Positions 1 through 7,819 of a stretch of DNA of 64,000 bases are shown in pieces (within the stretch, counting starts at the first letter, position 1; each line of letters opens with the position of its first letter). The notes under the pieces were generated by a model. It worked only from the letters and a program-made list of their open reading frames with translations. It had not been told where the DNA came from and did not search any database. The translations under genes were made by a program, and so were the position numbers. Location: the NCBI GenBank assembly GCA_017631795.1, contig JAGBSO010000046.1, positions 1 to 64,000 on the forward strand, given 5' to 3'. The stretch comes from Clostridia bacterium. GTDB taxonomy: Bacteria; Bacillota; Clostridia; Oscillospirales; Acutalibacteraceae.

Positions 1-3000
1 AACTGTGCCGTCTTCGTTTACAAATTCAACTGTGTACTTATTGACTGTTGATGTGTAAGTTGCCTTGAATGTTACATCGCCTGTTACGGTTGTTTCATCT
101 GTGAGACCTGCCCAACCTGCAAATGTGTATGTGTACTGAGCAGTTGCAGTCTTTGTGGGTTCAGCCTTATCAAATGAGGGCTTTGTGCCGTATTCAACGC
201 CTGTATCAGTTTCAAGGATTGTTGTTCCGTCTTCATCTACCCAGGTTACTGTGTACTTGTTGACTGTTGAATTGAACTGTGCTGTGTATGTAACTTTACC
301 TGTTACTGATGAAACAGCGGGTGACCAACCTGCGAATGTGTATGTGTACTGAGCAGTTGCTTCCTTTGTGGGTTCTGAACCGAATGAAGGAACATCACCG
401 TAAGCTACTTCTTCTGTTTTTACAGTCTGACCGTCAACGATCCATGTAACTGTGTAATAGTTAACATCTGCTTTGTATGTTGCAGTGTAAGTTGCTTCGC
501 CTGTTACAGCTACAAGTTCGGGTGACCACTTATCAAATGTATATGTGTACTGAGCATCTGCAGCCTTTGTTGCATCTGCATGAGTGGGAACTGTGCCGTA
601 TGCAACTTCTGTTGTATCAATCACTGAACCATTGTCATTCTTCCATGTGATTGTGTACTTTCTTGCAGATTCTTCGAATACTGCGTAGTATGTCTTTGAA
701 CCTGAATCAGCAGCTGTTACTGTGGGGAATGTTGTTACAATTGAGCCGTTCTTTGTTTCTGACCAGCCTTTGAATGTGTAAACAGTTGAAACTGTGAGAA
801 CATCCTTTGCCCATGCACTGTCGGGTGTGATTGTCTGGCCACGTCTTACAGCTGTCTGATGAGTTACAGTTGAATCTGTTTCGATTACCCAGTTTACTGT
901 GATACCGTCTTCAACGTATTCTGCATTGACTGTAAGGTCTGTTGCGGGCATTGTTGCGGGATATGATCCCCATACACCGATGTAGCCGTCCTTAACAGGA
1001 ACTGCGGGAGCTACAACAGTTGCACCGTATGCAACTTCTGTTGTAACTGTGCTGTTATGACCAATCCATGTGATTGTGTAAACATTTACAGTTTCTGTAA
1101 ATTCTGCTGTGTATGTTGCTTTACCGTTAACTTCTGCAAGTGCAGGAGTCCAGCCCTTGAATGTGTATGTGTAACCTTCTGCAGTCTTAACGGGTGTATC
1201 GCCCTTATATTCGGGCATTGTGCCGTAATCAAAGTCTGCTTTGTAAAGTTCTGTGCCGTCGTAGTTTTCGAATGTTACTGTGTATTTGTTTACAGTTGCA
1301 TCGAATTCTGCTACGTATGTCTTTTCGCCTGTTACAGTTTCAATTGCGGGAGTCCAGCCCTTGAATGTGTATGTGTACTGAGTTGTTGCTGCCTTTGTGG
1401 GTGTTTCGCCTGTGTATTCAGGTTTCTGACCGTATTCAACAACGTCTGTCTTTACAACAACATTGTTTACTTCCCACTTGATTGCATAGCTTCTCAATGT
1501 ACCTGCATAAGTTGCTGTGTAAGTTACATCGCCTGTTACTGTTGATGAAACTGCGGGAGACCAGCCAGCGAATGTGTATGTATACTGTGCGTCTGCTTCC
1601 TTTGAGGGATTTGCAGGAGCTGTGATAGCTGTGCCGTATTCAACATCTGCATCTGTTCTGATTTCTGAACCGTCTTCGTCAACCCATTTTACAGTATACT
1701 TATTCTTTGTTGCTGTGAATACTGCTTCATAAGTTGCTTCGCCTGTTACTGATTTAACTTCAGGAGTCCATTTATCGAATGTGTATGTGAACTCTGCTGT
1801 TGCTTCCTTTGAAGGAGTTGAACCGAATGCCGGTGTTTCACCATATTTGAATGTTGTTTCTGTTTCAACACCGTCAACAATCCATGTGATTGTGTATTCA
1901 TTCAATGTTGTGCCGAATACTGCTGTGTAAGTAGCAGGACCTGTTACAGCTACGATTTCGTTATCCCAACCTGTGAATGTGTATGTATACTGTGCGTCTG
2001 CTGCCTTTGTGGGATCAGCAGGAGCTACGGGAGTTTCACCGTATTCAACAACATCAGTTCTGATTGTGTTACCGTCAGCAACCCATTTGATTTCATAGCT
2101 TCTCTTTGTGCTTGAATATGTTGCTGTGTAAGTTGCATCGCCTGTTACTGTTGATGAAACAGCGGGAGTCCAGCCTGCGAATGTGTATGTATACTGTGCG
2201 TCCTGAGCCTTTGTGGGGTTTGCAGGAGCTGTGACAGCTGTGCCGTATTCAACATCTGCATCTGTTCTGATTACCGAACCGTCTTCGTCAACCCATGTTA
2301 CAGTATACTTATTCTTTGTTGCTGTGAATACTGCCTTGTAAGTTGCTTCGCCTGTTACAGCTGCAACATCAGGAGTCCAGCCCTTGAATGTGTATGTATA
2401 CTCTGCTGTGTTTGCCTTTGTGGGAGCTGCATGAGTGGGAACTTCACCGTATTCAACTGATGTTGTGTCGATTTCTGTTCCGTCTTCATTGAGCCATGTG
2501 ATTGTGTAAGAATTCTTCTTTGCTGTGTATGTTGCAGTGTATTCAGCATCACCTGTTACAGATACAACTGCGGGAGTCCAGCCTGCAAATGTATATGTAT
2601 ACTCTGCTGTTGCTGCCTTTGTGGGATCTGAATGAGTGGGTGTCTTTCCGTATTCAACAGTTGTTGTGTCGATTACTGAACCGTCGTCATTCTTCCATGT
2701 GATCTTATAAGAATTCTTCTGTGCTGTGTATGTTGCAGTGTAAGTTGCATCACCTGTAACAGCTACAACTGAAGGAGTCCAGCCTGCAAATGTATATGTA
2801 TACTCTGCTGTGTTTTCCTTTGTTGCGTCTGAATGAGAGGGTGTTTCACCGTATTCAACAGTTGTTCTGTCGATAACTGAACCGTCGTCATTCTTCCATG
2901 TGATTGTGTATGACTTCTTTGTAGCTTCGAACTGAGCTGTATAAGTTGCTTCGCCTGTTACTTCTGCAAGTGTAGGAGTCCAGCCTGTGAACTCATAAGT

Positions 3001-5160
3001 ATATGCATCAGTTTCAGCCTTTGTGGGATCTGCATGAGTGGGCATTTCACCGTATTCAACTCTTGTTGTTTCAGTTTTGCCATCAATGATCCAGGTGATT
3101 GTGTAAGCGTTCTTTTCTGCTGTGTAAGTTGCTGTGTAAGTTGCATCGCAAGTTACATCTGCAATTTCGGGAGACCACTTATCGAATGTATATGTGAACT
3201 CACCTGTTGCGTCCTTAGCGGGAGTTGTACCGTTGTATTCGGGTGTTGTGCCGTAAGGAACTTCTGTATCAGTTTCAAGGACTGCACCGTTTTCGTTGAT
3301 CCATGTAACTGTGTAAGTTTTGAGTGTTGTATCGTACTTTGCAGAATAAGTTGCATCGCCTGTTACAGTTACAACTTCAGGAGTCCAGCCTGCGAATGTA
3401 TATGTATACTGAGCATCTGCTGCCTTTGAAGGAGTTGTGCCGTCGTATACGGGAAGTTCGTCGTAAGCAACTTTTTCTGTCTTAAGAACGTCGTCGCCGT
3501 TCTTCCATGTGATTGTGTACTTGTTTACAGTTGAATCAAACTGTGCGATGTATACAACATTGCCTGTGACAGGTGCGATTTCGCCCCAGTCTTTGAATGT
3601 GTATGTATACTTGTCAGTTGCTGCCTTTGAAGGTGTGCCGTAAGTAGCTTCATCATAAACAGGAACTGTGCCGTATTCTACTTCTTCAGTATAAATGGAT
3701 GTACCGTCGCTGTTCTTCCATGAAACAGTGTACTTTCTTACCTTTTCAGTGAACTGAGCTGTGTAAGTTACGTCGCCTGTTACTTCATCAACTTCAGGTG
3801 TCCATACGTTTTCGAAAACGTATTCATACTGGTCTGTTGAGGGTTTTACGGGAGTTGCACCGTCATACTTGGGTGTTGTGCCGTAAGGAACATTTTCGTC
3901 TGTTTCGAGAAGTGATCCGTCGTAGTTTTTCCATGTAACAGTGTAAACGTTTGTTGATTCTTCAAACTGAGCTTTGTAAGTAGCTGTGCCTGTTACAGTT
4001 GCGATTTCGCCCCAGCCTGTGAATACATATGAATACTGAGCATTGCCTGTCTTGACAGGTGTTTCACCCTTGTATTCAGGTGTTGTGCCGTATTCAAAGT
4101 CTGCTGAATAGAGTACTTCGTCATCATAGTTAACGAATGTGATTGTGTAAGATCTCTTTGCTTCTTTGAACTGAGCTGTGTAAGTTGCTGCGCCGTCTAC
4201 TGCCTTGATTGCAGGTGACCAGCCTGTGAATGTGTATGAGAACTCAGGTGTAGAAGCCTTTGTGGGATCTGCATGAGTGGGCATTTCGCCGTATTCAACT
4301 GATGTTGTTTCTGATTTACCGTCAATTACCCATGTGATTGTGTATGACTTCTTTGTAGCTTTGAACTGAGCTGTATAAGTTGCTTCACCTGTTACAGCAA
4401 CGGGAGTTGTATCCCAACCTGTGAACTCATAAGTATATGCATCAGTTTCAGCCTTTGTGGGATTTGCATGAGTGGGAACATCACCGTACTTGACAGTTGT
4501 TGTTTCTGATACACCGTCAATTACCCATGTGATTGTGTAAGATCTGAGTGATTCTGTGTATGTTGCTGTGTAAGTTGTATCGCCTGTGATCTTATCAACT
4601 TTGGGAGTCCAACCTGCAAATGTATAATCATACTGAGCTGATGAATTTCTTACGGGATCTGCGGGAGCAGTGGGAGTTGTGCCGTAAGCAACTTTTTCAG
4701 CTGCTTTGATAACTGAACCATCATGATCAACCCATGATACCCAGTATTCTCTTGTGTTGCTCTTGAATGTTGCTGTGTAAGTTTTATCGCCTGTTACAGC
4801 AACAACAGCGGGTGACCAACCTGTGAATTCATATGAGAACTCAGGTGTAGATTCCTTTGTGGGAGCTGAATGAGTGGGTGTATCACCGTATTTGACAGTT
4901 GTTGTGTCGATCAGGTTACCTTCGTCATCCAACCATGTGATTGTATATGATCTCTTTTCAGCTTTGAACTGAGCTGTGTAAGTAGCATCGACTGTTGCAG
5001 CAACGGGAGTTGTATCCCAGCCTGTGAATGTGTATGTGTACTCGGCTGTTGAAGCCTTTGTGGGAGTACCGTTGGGGTATGAAGGTGTTTCACCGGGAGC
5101 AGCAACAGTTGTGACATCCTGCTGACCTTCAACTTTCCATGTGATTGTGTAACCTGTTTT
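1..5160 (-). repeat. about 25 tandem InlB B-repeat-like modules (coding)
   Basis: The DNA repeats with a period of about 200 bp inside the giant gene. Recurrent plus-strand words such as gttacttcgcctgttac and tgtgattgtgta mark each unit. Units encode a beta strand pair, a GW motif and VTGDATYTA. Neighbouring units differ at many positions, but several pairs are near-identical (for example those around 1670-1860 and 2240-2410), which points to duplication and gene conversion. Confidence 0.88.
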
Positions 5161-7422
5161 CTTCCACTGAGATGTTACATAGATATTATCAGTAGTTTTA
5201 ACTGCATCAGATGCGTTGAGCTGAGTGCCGTCTGCCTTGTACCAGCCAAGGAACTCATAACCTGCTCTTGTGGGAGTGGGAAGAGTGCCGATTGTGCTGT
5301 CGTATGTTACAGTCTTTGAAGCTTCATAAGAAACACCGTCTTCAACTGTACCGACTTCATAAACTCTGATGTTTTCAAATGTTACAGAATCTCCGGCAAC
5401 GTTTGTATCAACTCGGATCTGAGCTTTTACAACTTCAGGCTTGTCGGGAGCTGTAAATACTGCATTATCCGGATCAATACCTGTTGAGCCGTTTGCAGAG
5501 AATCTGTTTGAAGGACCGTCTGCAAAATCAACCCATGTGCCGTTAGCATCACAGAAGAAGATATAAACGTCCCAGTTGTCTCCTGTGAAATCAATATCAA
5601 TCTTATACTGTTTGCCGGGAGTTACGGGGAAGAAGGGTGATGAAGATGTCAATTCACCTTCTGATTTTGTATTAATGAGTGTAAAACCACCGGAAGTTAC
5701 ATTACTGAACTGTTCACCGCTTGTATTCCACTTGCTGAAATCAATAAGGTTATCGAAAACAACTGAATACTTGTTAGCTTCCCATGTAGCATAGAGAGTG
5801 GGCATAAGACCTGCATTTACAGATGATGTTGAACCTGATGTTGCATTCTTGTCTGTTGACCAACCCTTGAATGTGTAACCTGTGCGTGAGGGAGTGTATG
5901 AAGATACATTATAATTGTATGTAGCTGCAGTACCGACAGTTACATTGAAAGATGTTGTGCCGATTGAACCGCCGTTAGCATTAAGCTTAACTGTTGTCTG
6001 GAGAGCATCTTTTTCTGTTTTAAGTGCTGATGTATCAACATTTGTATTTGAAGGAGTACCAAGTCTCTCTGCTGCAGCACGGATAACTGTCTGATAATCA
6101 TTCCATGATGCAGTTGTATAGTTATTTGCATTCAGAGATGTACATTCAATAACTGCATTACGGAGAGCTGATTTATCAACTGTTGTAAACAGTGCAGCAG
6201 CGGAAGCATTAGCATAGTTTTTACTGGAAAGATATACACAGTAAGCCTGGTTTGCAACCTGGATACGCTTTCCGTTAACAGATGATATAGCATAAGCTGG
6301 AACAAGAGTATCTCGTGATGTTGACTGAGGTTCTGACTTACTTACAAACTGAGTCCATCCACTGGGGGTTGCAGAATAGCTTGAACCAATTTTCGCAGTA
6401 GAATCATCACCTAAAATATACCATGCATAATATTTTTCAAGAGAGTCTTTTTTGCTATCGTTGACTCGAAGTGCATCACTACCGATTTTGAAGTTGGGAA
6501 TCTGGTTTGTATTTGAATAACGTGAAGAGTCAACAGTGATATATCCAAGATAACCAACAGCTCTTGAGCCATCAGAACCATCTGTAGCTTTAGCCTCAAC
6601 ATAATACTCTGTTGTTGATGCTGTAACAAAGTCATCTGATGATTGTGATGAACCGCCACTGGGAAGACCTGTCCACAACGGGTCATTTTTGAAATAACCT
6701 GAAGTTGTTTTGTCACCGCCACCACCATCTGTTATGGGTGCCCAGTTGTCTTTACCACCGATACCGTTGATACCTGTTATCCATACAGAAATTTCGTTGT
6801 TGTATGTACCTGAACGTCTTGATTCAGAAACAGCACCGACTGAACGGTGAGGTGAATAGAGAACTGTATAAGCATAATAAATTCTTGTTGAACCGTCGTT
6901 CATTGTAACAGTGAATTTCCACTCAGCAACAGCAGTTGCACCGGGATTAAGACCTGTACCGTTGATATACAGACCTAAGCCTTCGGGCCACGCAACATAT
7001 CCATTTGAGTTAAACTCAAACACGTTTGCTGAATTTGCAGAATACTCATATGAGCCTGAACTTGCGCCTGCATCAGAAATTACAACATCACCGATACCCG
7101 ATGTAAGCGTTGAAATTTCTACTGTAAATTTTTTTGCGCCTTCAATATGCAAACCAAGATATGCGTTTGTGTTTGCACTATTTGCTTCGAGTCCAACAGC
7201 ATATGAATTTTCGGAAACAGTATTGTTGACATAATACTGACCGACTGTTGCGGCTCCGCCTGTAGGTTTCATATAAACTGTTTCGGGAACAGCGATAACT
7301 GCTTTGTGGTCATCAACCACTGCAGCCAAAGATGTTATTCCGAAAAAGCCTACAGACATTGTAGAAACGAGCATTACAAGTGTCAATAAGAACGACAATG
7401 CTCTTTTCGTGGTCTTTTTCAT
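1..7422 (-). CDS. giant secreted InlB-type (Listeria-Bacteroides) repeat protein, 3' end outside window
   Basis: The frame is open for 2474 codons from ATG at 7422 to the left edge with no stop in the window. A GGAG lies 9 nt before the ATG. The product starts with a lysine-rich signal peptide (MKKTTKRALSFLLTLVMLVS). A non-repetitive N-terminal region of about 400 residues follows, then a FIVAR-like helical segment (plus-strand about 5970-6170), one canonical InlB repeat (about 5790-5960) and a carbohydrate-binding-like beta domain (about 5390-5790). From about 5160 down to base 1 there are roughly 25 tandem modules of 65-70 residues with the pattern YTITW...VEYG..P.H..PTK...YTYTFAGWTP.V..VTGDATYTA. 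It is likely a cell-wall or extracellular adhesin-like protein. The C-terminal anchor, if any, is outside the window. The role is inferred from architecture only. Confidence 0.9.
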   Translation of the reverse strand, partial: MKKTTKRALSFLLTLVMLVSTMSVGFFGITSLAAVVDDHKAVIAVPETVYMKPTGGAATVGQYYVNNTVSENSYAVGLEANSANTNAYLGLHIEGAKKFTVEISTLTSGIGDVVISDAGASSGSYEYSANSANVFEFNSNGYVAWPEGLGLYINGTGLNPGATAVAEWKFTVTMNDGSTRIYYAYTVLYSPHRSVGAVSESRRSGTYNNEISVWITGINGIGGKDNWAPITDGGGGDKTTSGYFKNDPLWTGLPSGGSSQSSDDFVTASTTEYYVEAKATDGSDGSRAVGYLGYITVDSSRYSNTNQIPNFKIGSDALRVNDSKKDSLEKYYAWYILGDDSTAKIGSSYSATPSGWTQFVSKSEPQSTSRDTLVPAYAISSVNGKRIQVANQAYCVYLSSKNYANASAAALFTTVDKSALRNAVIECTSLNANNYTTASWNDYQTVIRAAAERLGTPSNTNVDTSALKTEKDALQTTVKLNANGGSIGTTSFNVTVGTAATYNYNVSSYTPSRTGYTFKGWSTDKNATSGSTSSVNAGLMPTLYATWEANKYSVVFDNLIDFSKWNTSGEQFSNVTSGGFTLINTKSEGELTSSSPFFPVTPGKQYKIDIDFTGDNWDVYIFFCDANGTWVDFADGPSNRFSANGSTGIDPDNAVFTAPDKPEVVKAQIRVDTNVAGDSVTFENIRVYEVGTVEDGVSYEASKTVTYDSTIGTLPTPTRAGYEFLGWYKADGTQLNASDAVKTTDNIYVTSQWKKTGYTITWKVEGQQDVTTVAAPGETPSYPNGTPTKASTAEYTYTFTGWDTTPVAATVDATYTAQFKAEKRSYTITWLDDEGNLIDTTTVKYGDTPTHSAPTKESTPEFSYEFTGWSPAVVAVTGDKTYTATFKSNTREYWVSWVDHDGSVIKAAEKVAYGTTPTAPADPVRNSSAQYDYTFAGWTPKVDKITGDTTYTATYTESLRSYTITWVIDGVSETTTVKYGDVPTHANPTKAETDAYTYEFTGWDTTPVAVTGEATYTAQFKATKKSYTITWVIDGKSETTSVEYGEMPTHADPTKASTPEFSYTFTGWSPAIKAVDGAATYTAQFKEAKRSYTITFVNYDDEVLYSADFEYGTTPEYKGETPVKTGNAQYSYVFTGWGEIATVTGTATYKAQFEESTNVYTVTWKNYDGSLLETDENVPYGTTPKYDGATPVKPSTDQYEYVFENVWTPEVDEVTGDVTYTAQFTEKVRKYTVSWKNSDGTSIYTEEVEYGTVPVYDEATYGTPSKAATDKYTYTFKDWGEIAPVTGNVVYIAQFDSTVNKYTITWKNGDDVLKTEKVAYDELPVYDGTTPSKAADAQYTYTFAGWTPEVVTVTGDATYSAKYDTTLKTYTVTWINENGAVLETDTEVPYGTTPEYNGTTPAKDATGEFTYTFDKWSPEIADVTCDATYTATYTAEKNAYTITWIIDGKTETTRVEYGEMPTHADPTKAETDAYTYEFTGWTPTLAEVTGEATYTAQFEATKKSYTITWKNDDGSVIDRTTVEYGETPSHSDATKENTAEYTYTFAGWTPSVVAVTGDATYTATYTAQKNSYKITWKNDDGSVIDTTTVEYGKTPTHSDPTKAATAEYTYTFAGWTPAVVSVTGDAEYTATYTAKKNSYTITWLNEDGTEIDTTSVEYGEVPTHAAPTKANTAEYTYTFKGWTPDVAAVTGEATYKAVFTATKNKYTVTWVDEDGSVIRTDADVEYGTAVTAPANPTKAQDAQYTYTFAGWTPAVSSTVTGDATYTATYSSTKRSYEIKWVADGNTIRTDVVEYGETPVAPADPTKAADAQYTYTFTGWDNEIVAVTGPATYTAVFGTTLNEYTITWIVDGVETETTFKYGETPAFGSTPSKEATAEFTYTFDKWTPEVKSVTGEATYEAVFTATKNKYTVKWVDEDGSEIRTDADVEYGTAITAPANPSKEADAQYTYTFAGWSPAVSSTVTGDVTYTATYAGTLRSYAIKWEVNNVVVKTDVVEYGQKPEYTGETPTKAATTQYTYTFKGWTPAIETVTGEKTYVAEFDATVNKYTVTFENYDGTELYKADFDYGTMPEYKGDTPVKTAEGYTYTFKGWTPALAEVNGKATYTAEFTETVNVYTITWIGHNSTVTTEVAYGATVVAPAVPVKDGYIGVWGSYPATMPATDLTVNAEYVEDGITVNWVIETDSTVTHQTAVRRGQTITPDSAWAKDVLTVSTVYTFKGWSETKNGSIVTTFPTVTAADSGSKTYYAVFEESARKYTITWKNDNGSVIDTTEVAYGTVPTHADATKAADAQYTYTFDKWSPELVAVTGEATYTATYKADVNYYTVTWIVDGQTVKTEEVAYGDVPSFGSEPTKEATAQYTYTFAGWSPAVSSVTGKVTYTAQFNSTVNKYTVTWVDEDGTTILETDTGVEYGTKPSFDKAEPTKTATAQYTYTFAGWAGLTDETTVTGDVTFKATYTSTVNKYTVEFVNEDGTV

Positions 7423-7495
7423 AAATGTCATCTCCATTTACAAATTTCTTGTGGTTTTTACAAAATAGTATAAAAACCCACTTTTATACTCTTGA

Positions 7496-7524
7496 ATTAT
7501 AACACAACAGGTAAATTATTGCAA
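7496..7524 (-). promoter_or_regulatory. sigma-A-type promoter of the giant repeat protein gene
   Basis: On the minus strand TTGCAA (7519-7524) and TATAAT (7496-7501) are separated by exactly 17 bp. The start codon is 74 bp downstream of the -10. The leader has no obvious terminator. Confidence 0.75.
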
Positions 7525-7579
7525 TAGATATACCATTTTCAAATGTAAAAAAAGTATTAATTATAATGTTAAAAATGCA

Positions 7580-7606
7580 CAATAATTCAGCAACGCTAAA
7601 TTATTG
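7580..7606. repeat. short palindrome related to the CAATAATTTAGC terminal-repeat family
   Basis: CAATAATTCAGC and GCTAAATTATTG form a 12 bp inverted repeat with one G-T-type mismatch around a 3 nt loop. The right arm, continuing as TTTG, matches the terminal repeats at 20884-20927 and 28800-28998. This copy lies upstream of the giant gene, not at a gene end. Confidence 0.55.
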
Positions 7607-7636
7607 TTTGCTTCAAGTTATTTTTAAGAAACATCG

Positions 7637-7805
7637 GTTATATTATAGTCACAGGATGCATCAGGCAGGTCAGCTGTCCTGACCTTTGCTCCTTAAAAGC
7701 ATAAAAAGGACAGGCAACCGAATCCCGCTCAAGGCGATAATATACATTACACTACCTCTTAAAGTCAGAAAGCAGTCTTTTCACAAAGACTGCTTTCCGG
7801 CTTTT
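7637..7805 (+). ncRNA. candidate small structured RNA ending in a terminator
   Basis: Non-coding 170 bp between two minus-strand genes. It has a TATTAT -10-like box at 7641-7646, a strong hairpin GGTCAG-ctgtc-CTGACC at about 7669-7685, an alternative long pairing CTGTCC with GGACAG spanning about 40 nt, and a final 13 bp stem (7768-7797) with a T-rich tail on the plus strand. I could not match it to SRP, tmRNA, RNase P or 6S RNA by eye. Strand and existence are inferences. Confidence 0.35.
7768..7797 (+). terminator. 13 bp perfect hairpin with 4 nt loop
   Basis: GAAAGCAGTCTTT-tcac-AAAGACTGCTTTC. On the plus strand it is followed by CGGCTTTTCATT. On the minus strand the following bases are a weaker T-run, so it may end the amidase transcript, a plus-strand small RNA, or both. 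Confidence 0.6.
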
Positions 7806-7819
7806 CATTATATATAACT

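Noticed and set aside
1057..1545. 162-codon plus-strand ORF rich in Cys and Phe
   Set aside because: It is the antisense shadow of the InlB-type repeat gene. Similar Cys-rich shadows recur with the repeat period, and there is no ribosome binding site.
1..5160. Regular 200 bp repeats that could suggest a CRISPR or satellite array
   Set aside because: The repeats are in frame, encode conserved protein modules and have no constant-repeat/unique-spacer pattern.
7637..7805. SRP, tmRNA, RNase P or 6S RNA
   Set aside because: The diagnostic conserved segments of SRP, tmRNA and RNase P were not found, and I could not align it to 6S. It is kept only as an unassigned candidate.
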